The notes below the pieces were generated by a model. The model was not told the origin of the DNA and did no database searches. It saw nothing but the letters and a program-made list of their open reading frames with translations. This document shows positions 1 through 4,792 of a stretch of 9,928 nt of DNA, piece by piece. A program made the translations under genes and the position numbers. Position 1 is the stretch's first letter; the number at the start of each line of letters is the position of its first letter. The DNA is taken from assembly GCF_937920075.1 (NCBI RefSeq), contig NZ_CALETI010000288.1:1-9928 (forward strand). Reading direction: 5' to 3'. Source of the stretch: an uncultured Agitococcus sp. (GTDB lineage: Bacteria; Pseudomonadota; Gammaproteobacteria; Pseudomonadales; Moraxellaceae).

Positions 1-255
1 TTGCAGTTTTTAAAAGCGGCTGTTGAACGTACAGGGCTAAAAAATGCTAATCCGTTTCATCCATTTTCGGTGTTTGATACCGTCAGTTTGGCGGGTTTGG
101 CTTATGGTCAAACCGTATTAGCCAAAGCGTGTATCAGTGCAGGGATTGATTTTCAAAACGAACAAGCACATTCAGCTTTATATGATGCCCAAAAAACAGC
201 AGAATTATTTTGTTTAATTATTAATAAATGGCAAAGCTTGGGCGGCTTAGCCTAG
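1..255 (+). CDS. rnt: Ribonuclease T, C-terminal 84 codons (5' end outside window)
   Basis: This is the 3' end of a DEDD-family 3'-5' exoribonuclease that trims the CCA end of tRNA and the 3' ends of 5S and 23S rRNA. The reading frame is open at base 1. The first codon (TTG) is internal, not a start. Seen: NPFHPF near residue 18, FDTVSLAGLAYGQTVLAKAC at 25-44, and the last exonuclease motif AHSALYDA, in which H57 and D62 have the five-residue spacing of the catalytic His and Asp of RNase T. The tail NKWQSLGGLA closely matches the end of the Escherichia coli enzyme as I remember it. RNase T is largely a gammaproteobacterial enzyme, which helps place the organism. The gene converges on the methyltransferase gene at 313-1098, and the hairpin at 286-308 probably ends its transcript. 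Identification is firm; only the truncation limits it. Confidence 0.95.
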   Translation: MQFLKAAVERTGLKNANPFHPFSVFDTVSLAGLAYGQTVLAKACISAGIDFQNEQAHSALYDAQKTAELFCLIINKWQSLGGLA

Positions 256-285
256 GGTCTGTTGACGTTTATGAATCATGATAAC

Positions 286-314
286 TAGGGGCTGTTCAAA
301 AGCCCCTAAATTTT
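286..314 (+). terminator. Rho-independent terminator of rnt
   Basis: An 8-bp perfect stem (TAGGGGCT at 286-293 with AGCCCCTA at 301-308) closes a 7-nt loop and is followed by AATTTT. It lies 30 bases after the rnt stop and runs into the stop codon of the convergent methyltransferase gene. On the minus strand the stem has no U-rich tail, so it acts mainly for rnt. Confidence 0.7.
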
Positions 315-1098
315 AGGTGTTTCGCATTTGTTGCCTTCTTTGTTCAAACAAACATACCGCTACCGCTGCGGCAACATTTAACGACTCCACACCTGTTGAC
401 ATGGGAATAATGACTTGTTGTTTAGCCAAGCGCATCACTTGCTCTGATAACCCTTGCCCTTCACTGCCAAATAGCCATGCTGTCGATTGATTTAAGTTTA
501 AACTATACAATGATTTTGCTTGTGTTAAACCTGTTGCTAACAATTGTCCTTGATAAGCAGGAAGCACAGATAACAAGTCAATTTTTTCATAAATATTCAA
601 ACTAAAATGTGCACCCATTGCCGCACGCAATACACGAGGCGACCAAGCTTGCGCACAACCATCACTTAATAAGATATGTTGAATACCTGCCGCTGCGGCA
701 GTACGCAAAATAGTGCCTAAATTTCCTGAATCTTGCACTGTTTCTAACACCACACAAGATTGTGTTGGCAAAACAAAAGCAGGATTGTGCCACGAAATAA
801 CCGCTAAAATACCCGTAGGATGATCTGTAGGGCTAATCGCATTAAATACGTTATCTGTTACCAAAATACAGGACATTTGATTTTCTAAACGATCAACTAA
901 ATTAGCAATTTCAACTGAGCGCAAACCATGTTCACTAACAAACACATTTTCTAAGACGACACCATGTGCCAGTGCCGCCTCGACTAAATGCACACCATCC
1001 AAGACTGTTTTAAATTGCTTACGACGTTCTGCTGGATTATTCGCTAACAAATTGATTTCTTTAATAAGTGGATTTTGGCGTGAGCTGATTGTTTTCAT
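313..1098 (-). CDS. SpoU/TrmH-family RNA 2'-O-ribose methyltransferase
   Basis: A 261-residue SPOUT-class methyltransferase that uses S-adenosylmethionine to methylate a ribose 2'-OH in rRNA or tRNA. The N-terminal part (about 1-100, starting MKTISSRQNPLIKEI) resembles the substrate-binding domain of RlmB/TsnR-like proteins. The catalytic domain has the three knot motifs. Motif 1 is QDSGNLGTILRTAAAAG at 122-138, with N126 and the presumed catalytic R132. Motif 2 is FGSEGQGLS at 210-218, with E213. Motif 3 is IIPMSTGVESLNVAAAVAV at 230-248, with S239-L240-N241. The ATG at 1096-1098 has AGGAAA 8 nt upstream. The IS element ends 18 bp upstream of the ATG, so the native promoter may have been displaced. 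The target nucleotide cannot be read from the sequence, so no symbol is given. Confidence 0.9.
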   Translation of the reverse strand: MKTISSRQNPLIKEINLLANNPAERRKQFKTVLDGVHLVEAALAHGVVLENVFVSEHGLRSVEIANLVDRLENQMSCILVTDNVFNAISPTDHPTGILAVISWHNPAFVLPTQSCVVLETVQDSGNLGTILRTAAAAGIQHILLSDGCAQAWSPRVLRAAMGAHFSLNIYEKIDLLSVLPAYQGQLLATGLTQAKSLYSLNLNQSTAWLFGSEGQGLSEQVMRLAKQQVIIPMSTGVESLNVAAAVAVCLFEQRRQQMRNT

Positions 1099-1116
1099 TA
1101 ACTTTATTTCCTAAAA

Positions 1117-1175
1117 TTGACATCCTCCCCGCCCTCAATACTTCGACTAAGCTCAGTAACCGAGGGCGAGGATTC
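1117..1175 (-). repeat. IS right end: hairpin with the 23-bp repeat in its loop
   Basis: Read on the minus strand, ATCCTC and GCCCTC (5' arm) can pair with GAGGGC and GAGGAT (3' arm), with about 3 unpaired G in the 3' arm. The loop is unusually long (about 25 nt) and consists of the repeat at 1139-1161. The distal sequence GGATGTCAA is the likely cleaved end. Right ends of this family, as I know them, have a compact hairpin with a loop of a few bases, so the loop here looks expanded. Confidence 0.65.
1139..1161 (+). repeat. 23-bp interspersed repeat, copy 1
   Basis: Core TTCGACTAAGCTCAGTAA. It lies in the loop of the IS right-end hairpin and supplies the tnpB stop codon. It is identical to copies 2 and 3 over all 23 bases except the central two (AA here). 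Confidence 0.8.
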
Positions 1176-2220
1176 CTTCTACAAGACGCTCATGTCCGAG
1201 CGCGAGAATGTTCTTGGCGGCGTTGATGTCGCGGTCATGCAGTGTACCGCACTGCACACAAGTCCATTCTCTTATTCCAAGTCCTGCTCTACCTTTCGGA
1301 CTACTGTCGCGTGAGCCACAGCACGAGCAAGTTTGGGTGGTATAGCTTTCATTGACTTCTTCAAACCATACCCCTGCGTTCTCGCACTTGTACTTGAGTA
1401 AGGTTCTAAACAGCGTCCAGCCTGCATCTAATACCGACTTTGCCAGTTTAGTTTTGGCTAGACTTTTTGCATTAACATTGCCAACAAATATCGCTGCGTA
1501 GTTTTTAACTAATTTTGTACTTTCTTGGTGTAAGTGATTATTTCTAATCTGTTTAATTTTCGCATGAATGGCTTTAACGCGCTTTTTGTTTCTGGCACGT
1601 TGAGCTATGCCTAATTTTTGCTCATATTTTCTATAGGTATGTTGTGATTCTATTTTTTGACCATTGGACAAGGTGGCAAAGTCTTTTAAGCCTAAGTCAA
1701 TACCCACAGATTCTGTGCCTTTTGATTGTACTTTAGCGGCATTATCAACCACTAAGCACACATACCAACGATTGCGGCTATCTTGTACAAACGCCCCTGT
1801 TTTGACGTTGTATTGATTTAATCCGTAACTATCCCACAGACTAAACCAGTGATTGCCGTATTTAACCTGTCCGTTTTGATATTTTATGGCTGTCTTTTTG
1901 AAAGGTATCCAGCCTAATGATTTTTTAGGTGATTTTGGATTAGAGACTCGCCAGTTGAGTTTGGCTTTTTTGAATTGTTTGCGTCTTAATACCAATTCTT
2001 CGGTAATGGCTTGAATCGTTTGGCTGTGTAGATGTAAGCCTGCTTTGCTTGCGCCTGCGGTATATTTGGCAATATCAAAAGCCGAAAAGAAGTTGCCTGT
2101 TCTTTGAAGATGTTTAAAACACAGGTCATTGACGTAATTCCACACAAAATTAACTGCTGAGGCGAGCTGATTTAGTACCTTGCTATGTTTATCTTTTATG
2201 CGTAATTTAAGTGTTTTCAT
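1153..2220 (-). CDS. tnpB: RNA-guided endonuclease TnpB (IS200/IS605 family OrfB)
   Basis: A 355-residue TnpB of normal length. The N-terminal domain starts MKTLKLRIKDKHSKVLNQLA and contains NFVWNYVNDLC. The RuvC-I aspartate is D175 in GIDLGLK. The zinc ribbon is C298-x2-C301 and C321-x2-C324. RuvC-III is HDRDINAAKNIL at 328-339, with D331. The usual RuvC-II position (an ExL-type motif after a beta strand) reads IFVGNVN at 244-250, with glycine where glutamate is expected. A candidate replacement is the acidic cluster FEEVNESYT at 286-294. The last residues (LGY, then stop) come from the 23-bp repeat: GGT TAC TGA. The ATG lies 10 nt after the stop of the small ORF upstream, and no strong ribosome binding site is visible. 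TnpB cleaves the donor site to favour element retention; it is not itself the strand-transferring transposase. Confidence 0.9.
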   Translation of the reverse strand: MKTLKLRIKDKHSKVLNQLASAVNFVWNYVNDLCFKHLQRTGNFFSAFDIAKYTAGASKAGLHLHSQTIQAITEELVLRRKQFKKAKLNWRVSNPKSPKKSLGWIPFKKTAIKYQNGQVKYGNHWFSLWDSYGLNQYNVKTGAFVQDSRNRWYVCLVVDNAAKVQSKGTESVGIDLGLKDFATLSNGQKIESQHTYRKYEQKLGIAQRARNKKRVKAIHAKIKQIRNNHLHQESTKLVKNYAAIFVGNVNAKSLAKTKLAKSVLDAGWTLFRTLLKYKCENAGVWFEEVNESYTTQTCSCCGSRDSSPKGRAGLGIREWTCVQCGTLHDRDINAAKNILALGHERLVEGILALGY

Positions 2221-2229
2221 GGTGTGATT

Positions 2230-2445
2230 TTAAGAGTCATTCATCGTTAAAACAAATACTTTCTCAAGACCTGATTCTGTACTTCGACTTCGCTCAGTAA
2301 CCAAAAGGCGCGATGTTTTACCGCGAAGATGATAAACTTCCCTAAAACTCTCTTCTAACTGCCAACACCAGTCTAATTTTTGAAAATCAATAAAATGTAA
2401 TTTGGTTTGTGTTGCTGTTTGTGTAAAATGAATTTGTATAGTCAT
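2230..2445 (-). CDS. Small hypothetical protein (71 aa), altered by a repeat
   Basis: I do not recognise this protein. The first 45 residues (MTIQIHFTQTATQTKLHFID..., then WCWQLEESFREVYHLRG) look like a normal soluble small protein with alternating beta-type segments. The stretch VTERSRSTE near residues 49-57 is simply the in-frame translation of the 23-bp repeat at 2280-2302, so the C-terminal third may be rearranged. ATG at 2443-2445, 17 nt after the stop of the 99-aa ORF, suggests a two-gene unit, though no clear ribosome binding site is visible. It ends 9 nt before the tnpB ATG, so the IS could have truncated a longer gene or landed just behind it. It may be a decaying gene. Confidence 0.45.
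   Translation of the reverse strand: MTIQIHFTQTATQTKLHFIDFQKLDWCWQLEESFREVYHLRGKTSRLLVTERSRSTESGLEKVFVLTMNDS
2280..2302 (+). repeat. 23-bp interspersed repeat, copy 2
   Basis: Core TTCGACTTCGCTCAGTAA, same orientation as copy 1, lying inside the 71-aa ORF. The central two bases are TC. Confidence 0.8.
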
Positions 2446-2462
2446 TATTTAGCTAAGCAAAA

Positions 2463-2762
2463 TTAATGACTAGGCCACATCACATGCTCTTGATAAAAGC
2501 TTCTTAAAAAAACATTACTTTGTTGATTATCGGCTAATAAATAATGGCCTAAACGTCGATCCCATCCTGCTAAAATTCGCAAGTTTTCACGGACAAAATG
2601 GGCATAAATTTGGTCATCTGTTTCTGTAGGCAACCATTGACCTTCACGATAAAAACCATACTTAAAGGTCAATAATACACTCAGCTTAAAACGCAACCAC
2701 AACGAGTCCATACAAATAGCAATAAAACCATTGGCCAATACGAGTTGTTTAGTGGCTGACAT
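2463..2762 (-). CDS. Hypothetical protein (99 aa)
   Basis: I do not recognise the family. The protein is rich in Trp, Phe, Tyr and Leu. An N-terminal part (LVLANGFIAICMDSLWLRFKLSVLLTFKYGFY, in pieces at about 7-38) is moderately hydrophobic. It is followed by a polar part with TETDDQIYAHFVRENLRILAGWDRR and ends FYQEHVMWPSH. No signal peptide or metal motif is clear. The ATG at 2760-2762 has only a weak GGAT upstream. The 11-bp inverted repeat at 2788-2823 lies 25 bases upstream, where a promoter or operator would be. The balanced composition and the tight spacing to the 71-aa ORF (17 nt) favour a real gene, with unknown function. Confidence 0.6.
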   Translation of the reverse strand: MSATKQLVLANGFIAICMDSLWLRFKLSVLLTFKYGFYREGQWLPTETDDQIYAHFVRENLRILAGWDRRLGHYLLADNQQSNVFLRSFYQEHVMWPSH

Positions 2763-2787
2763 AATTGTGTTATCCGTCTTTTTAAGG

Positions 2788-2823
2788 CTTACCCTTAACT
2801 ATTAGCAAACAATTAAGGGTAAG
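2788..2823. repeat. 11-bp perfect inverted repeat (hairpin or operator)
   Basis: CTTACCCTTAA at 2788-2798 is the exact reverse complement of 2813-2823, with a 14-nt spacer. On the plus strand a T6 run follows 13 nt later, and on the minus strand there is no T run, so it is not a classical terminator for the transporter gene upstream. It sits just ahead of the 99-aa ORF and could be a transcription factor site or the remains of a small repeat element. Confidence 0.55.
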
Positions 2824-2848
2824 TCTAGTCTAATTTTTTAGCCATATT

Positions 2849-2971
2849 ATGACTTACGCGGTTATCGCTTATTTGTTCGCATTTCAATCGTTTTTATGGT
2901 TACTGAGCGTAGTCGAAGTAACAACTTTTAGCACACAAAACGCGCTAATTTCGGTGAAGTGCGTAAGTCCT
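2849..2971 (-). mobile_element. MITE-like element, copy A (123 bp)
   Basis: The ends are 11-bp inverted repeats with one mismatch (2849-2859 and 2961-2971; AGGACTTACGC read on the minus strand). It aligns with copy B (8875-8964) along its length: 16 of 19 bases at the left end, and about 28 of 34 over the block ending in AATAAGCGATAA and the right end. Copy A is 33 bp longer, and the extra segment contains the 23-bp repeat. There is no coding capacity and no clear target duplication. It forms the last eight codons and the stop of the EamA gene. Confidence 0.7.
2898..2920 (-). repeat. 23-bp interspersed repeat, copy 3 (nested in MITE A)
   Basis: The reverse complement has core TTCGACTACGCTCAGTAA, with central bases AC. 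The flanks extend the local symmetry, giving GTTACT ... AGTAAC at 2899-2922. Copy B of the MITE lacks this segment. Confidence 0.8.
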
Positions 2972-3859
2972 GAATATCTGTTTAATGTCTTGCAAAAAGT
3001 AAGCACACATTCCCAACATAATCACCGCCATGCCTATTGCGGTAAATGTGCTAAAACGCTCGCCATTTAACCAAAAACCCCACACCAATGCTAAAACAGG
3101 AGTAATAAAGGTGGTTAACGAAACCGTCGCAGGGGCTAATTTTTTTATTAAATAAAAATAGCAAAACATCGCCACTAAGGTTGCCATGGTTGCACTATAC
3201 AATAATGCCCATAAACTGATGGCACTAGGTAAATGTGTAGGTTTATCCTGCCAATAAAAAGGTAATACTAAAAACATTGCTATGGTTGATAACACTAATG
3301 AACCTGTCGTTTGGGCTAAAGGATGTAAATTAGCGTTTTCATGTTTCACCCAAAACACCGAAGCTACATAACAACTTACGCCCAATAAAATAAATACAAT
3401 ACCTAAAGCTTGGGTTTGGCCTTGATCGCCATGACTAAAAATAATCATCAAACCTAAAAAGGCAACGACCAACCCTAACCACTGCTCTATTCTTAACAAC
3501 TGGCTTTTAAACACACCATGCGCCAATAAACCCACCATTAAGGGTGACAAACCAAATAATAAAGAAATCAAACTCGACGGCAAATAAGCCGCGCCCAAAT
3601 AAGTAAAAATCATTGCACCAAATAAACTTAACATGCCTGCCACATAACTGCGTATTGCCGCTTTGTTTAATGGCAAATGCTCGCCTAATAATTTTAAACA
3701 CAAGGCGGATAATGGCACTGCTAAGGTAAAACGACAGGCTAATGCCCAAATTGGATGCAAATCTTTTATGCTCAATACCACCGCTAAAGGCGTGGTTGAC
3801 CAAATAAAAATTAATAATAAATAACGACTTATTATGGGTGTCGGTGGGGGTTCTTCCAT
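2945..3859 (-). CDS. EamA/DMT-superfamily inner-membrane transporter
   Basis: A 304-residue protein with about ten hydrophobic segments in two EamA repeats (about 11-142 and 151-290). It belongs to the drug/metabolite transporter superfamily (RhtA/YdcZ/RarD-like efflux or exchange permeases), which acts in the inner membrane. The second repeat shows the hallmark FITPVLALVWGFWLNGE at 251-267, with P254 and the E267 that closes the motif. The substrate cannot be inferred. The N-terminus MEEPPPTPI has three prolines in a row. The ATG at 3857-3859 has GGAG 7 nt upstream. The last residues, RTYALHRN, and the TAG stop are encoded by MITE copy A, so the native C-terminus was probably different. A strong terminator ends at base 3871, leaving no room for a promoter between it and the start. 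Expression therefore depends on read-through. Confidence 0.88.
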   Translation of the reverse strand: MEEPPPTPIISRYLLLIFIWSTTPLAVVLSIKDLHPIWALACRFTLAVPLSALCLKLLGEHLPLNKAAIRSYVAGMLSLFGAMIFTYLGAAYLPSSLISLLFGLSPLMVGLLAHGVFKSQLLRIEQWLGLVVAFLGLMIIFSHGDQGQTQALGIVFILLGVSCYVASVFWVKHENANLHPLAQTTGSLVLSTIAMFLVLPFYWQDKPTHLPSAISLWALLYSATMATLVAMFCYFYLIKKLAPATVSLTTFITPVLALVWGFWLNGERFSTFTAIGMAVIMLGMCAYFLQDIKQIFRTYALHRN

Positions 3860-3870
3860 TTGTCAGCTCC

Positions 3871-3900
3871 AAAAAAAAAGGCCGCTAACAGCGGCCTTTG
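3871..3900 (-). terminator. Strong intrinsic terminator or attenuator ahead of the EamA gene
   Basis: On the minus strand AAAGGCCGCT pairs perfectly with AGCGGCCTTT around a 3-nt loop, followed by T9 (3871-3879). The T run touches the GGAG ribosome binding site of the EamA gene. It lies 164 nt after the yebC stop, far for a plain yebC terminator but natural for the end of a small RNA or a regulated leader. Confidence 0.88.
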
Positions 3901-3913
3901 GGTGGGGATTCTT

Positions 3914-4018
3914 TTACTTTATCTGTGATTTTTGCCGCCAAAATACAGACGAGTGACACCATACCGCAGCTCGCAGTACATTTTTCACTCGGACGGAAAT
4001 CAATAATAAAGTGTTCAT
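3914..4018 (-). CDS. Possible 34-aa leader peptide
   Basis: An ATG-initiated frame within the leader encodes MNTLLLISVRVKN at its start and SVFWRQKSQIK at its end. The TAA stop lies about 14 nt before the terminator stem. If transcription starts near 4021 the ATG would be almost at the 5' end, so translation would be leaderless; GGGA is the only Shine-Dalgarno-like sequence. There is no run of one regulatory amino acid, apart from LLL near the start, so classical amino-acid attenuation is not obvious. It may equally be a chance frame over a structured RNA. Confidence 0.25.
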   Translation of the reverse strand: MNTLLLISVRVKNVLRAAVWCHSSVFWRQKSQIK

Positions 4019-4027
4019 AGTGTCCCG

Positions 4028-4056
4028 ATATTGGCTAACAATATTTTATTAGTCAA
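4028..4056 (-). promoter_or_regulatory. Sigma-70-like promoter downstream of yebC
   Basis: On the minus strand TTGACT (4051-4056) and CAATAT (4028-4033) are separated by exactly 17 nt. The -35 box begins 8 nt after the yebC stop codon. Start of transcription would be near 4021, feeding the leader that ends in the terminator at 3871. Confidence 0.5.
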
Positions 4057-4063
4057 GTGAATT

Positions 4064-4762
4064 TTAGGCTAAACCAACATAAACATGCTGAACATCATCA
4101 TCAGAATCCATTGCTTCTAAAAATGCTTCAACCTCTTCGCGTTCGGCATCACTTAAAGAAACAGGATTTTTGGCACGATAACCCAATTTAGCGGAGTTTA
4201 CAGTAAAACCTTGATTGGGCAGTTCACGACAAACAAGGTCTAAATCAGCCATTGCCGTATAAAATAACACTTCGCCGTCTTCATCGACTTCAAAGTCATC
4301 TGCACCTGCTTCAATCGCAGCTAATTCGGCATCTGCATCCGCTTTGGCAGGAGAAGCTTCAATCATACCTAAATGATCGAAGTCCCAAGCGACTGAACCC
4401 GATGCACCCAACTGCCCTTTACGAAATAAAACACGCATACTCGAAATAGTGCGGTTTACATTATCGGTTAAACATTCAACAATAATTGGTACACGATGCG
4501 GGGCAAAACCTTCATAGGTAACTTTTTCAAAGTTAACACCACCATCCAACAAGCCTGCACCTTTTTTGATAGCGCGCTCTAGCGTATCACGTGGCATAGA
4601 GGCTTTTTTAGCTTGCTCTACCGCTAAACGTAAACGTGGATTCATGGCAGGATCAGCACCATTACGCGCCGCAACCATAATTTCTTTAGACAATTTACCA
4701 AAAATTTTACCTTTGGCATTTGCCGCGACTTCTTTGTGTTTGGCTTTCCACTGTGCGCCCAT
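4064..4762 (-). CDS. yebC: YebC/PmpR (TACO1) family protein
   Basis: A 232-residue YebC-family protein. It was long annotated as a DNA-binding regulator; family members have more recently been reported as ribosome-associated translation factors that ease synthesis of proline-rich stretches. Seen: MGAQWKAKHKEVAANAKGKI at the N-terminus, RNGADPAMNPRLRLAVEQAKK, MPRDTLERAIKKGAG, YEGFAP, and CLTDNVNRTISSMR. The acidic middle (ADADAELAAIEAGADDFEVDEDGEV in pieces) and the C-terminus SDDDVQHVYVGL are typical. The N-terminus, MGAQWK instead of MAGHSKW, marks a second subgroup distinct from E. coli YebC. The ATG at 4760-4762 has GAGA about 7 nt upstream. It lies 30 nt after znuB with no terminator between, so it may be part of the zur-znuCB transcript. 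Confidence 0.9.
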   Translation of the reverse strand: MGAQWKAKHKEVAANAKGKIFGKLSKEIMVAARNGADPAMNPRLRLAVEQAKKASMPRDTLERAIKKGAGLLDGGVNFEKVTYEGFAPHRVPIIVECLTDNVNRTISSMRVLFRKGQLGASGSVAWDFDHLGMIEASPAKADADAELAAIEAGADDFEVDEDGEVLFYTAMADLDLVCRELPNQGFTVNSAKLGYRAKNPVSLSDAEREEVEAFLEAMDSDDDVQHVYVGLA

Positions 4763-4792
4763 AATTGTTCTCTTTTAAAAATAATACCTAAA

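Larger units (their letters stand above)
1097..1260 (-). ncRNA. Predicted omega RNA (TnpB guide RNA); limits approximate
   Basis: TnpB proteins of IS200/IS605 elements use a guide RNA made from the 3' part of tnpB and the right end. Its guide is the first roughly 16-20 nt of flanking DNA. By this rule the scaffold covers the end of tnpB and the hairpin at 1117-1175. The guide would be about 1097-1116, which is the ribosome binding site and first bases of the methyltransferase gene. The 5' limit is a guess. The prediction rests on family knowledge, not on a promoter or processing site seen here. Confidence 0.35.
1117..2220 (-). mobile_element. IS200/IS605-type element with tnpB only (left end not resolved)
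   Basis: The element has a full-length tnpB, no tnpA in the window, and a GC-rich right end at 1117-1175 that finishes in GGATGTCAA on the minus strand. Elements of this class have no terminal inverted repeats and make no target duplication, so the left end cannot be set by eye. It must lie upstream of the tnpB ATG, at 2221 or somewhat beyond. The element separates the methyltransferase gene from two small ORFs on the same strand. Without tnpA here, movement would need a transposase supplied from elsewhere. Confidence 0.75.
3871..4021 (-). ncRNA. Candidate structured leader RNA or small RNA (about 150 nt)
   Basis: This is the segment between the promoter-like sequence at 4028-4056 and the terminator at 3871-3900. 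Two helices are visible. CGAGTG can pair with CACTCG around an inner hairpin (ACTGCGAGCTGCGGT). A second helix has UCUGU and AUUUU on one side, AAAAU and ACAGA on the other, one bulged C and the loop GGCGGCA. GCGGC of that loop is complementary to GCCGC in the 5' arm of the terminator, which would allow an antiterminator. GACAC at the 5' end can also pair with GUGUC. I do not recognise a known riboswitch class. It could be a stand-alone small RNA or a leader that gates the EamA gene. Confidence 0.5.

Noticed and set aside
286..308. Hairpin as terminator for the methyltransferase gene
   Set aside because: On the minus strand no U-rich stretch follows the stem, so only the rnt direction is supported.
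1117..1314. 65-codon plus-strand ORF at the IS right end
   Set aside because: It is antisense to tnpB and the hairpin; no ribosome binding site.
2788..2839. Inverted repeat as terminator
   Set aside because: On the minus strand it has no T run, and on the plus strand the T6 is 13 nt away and there is no gene to terminate.
1117..2920. CRISPR-like array formed by the 23-bp repeats
   Set aside because: The three copies are unevenly spaced (over 1.1 and 0.6 kb), not all in one orientation, and have no uniform spacers.
2849..3070. 73-codon plus-strand ORF over MITE copy A
   Set aside because: It begins inside the MITE end and runs antisense into the EamA gene; no family resemblance.
3507..3872. 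121-codon minus-strand ORF overlapping the EamA gene start
   Set aside because: It is in another frame over the clear EamA protein and its start would lie inside the terminator T run.
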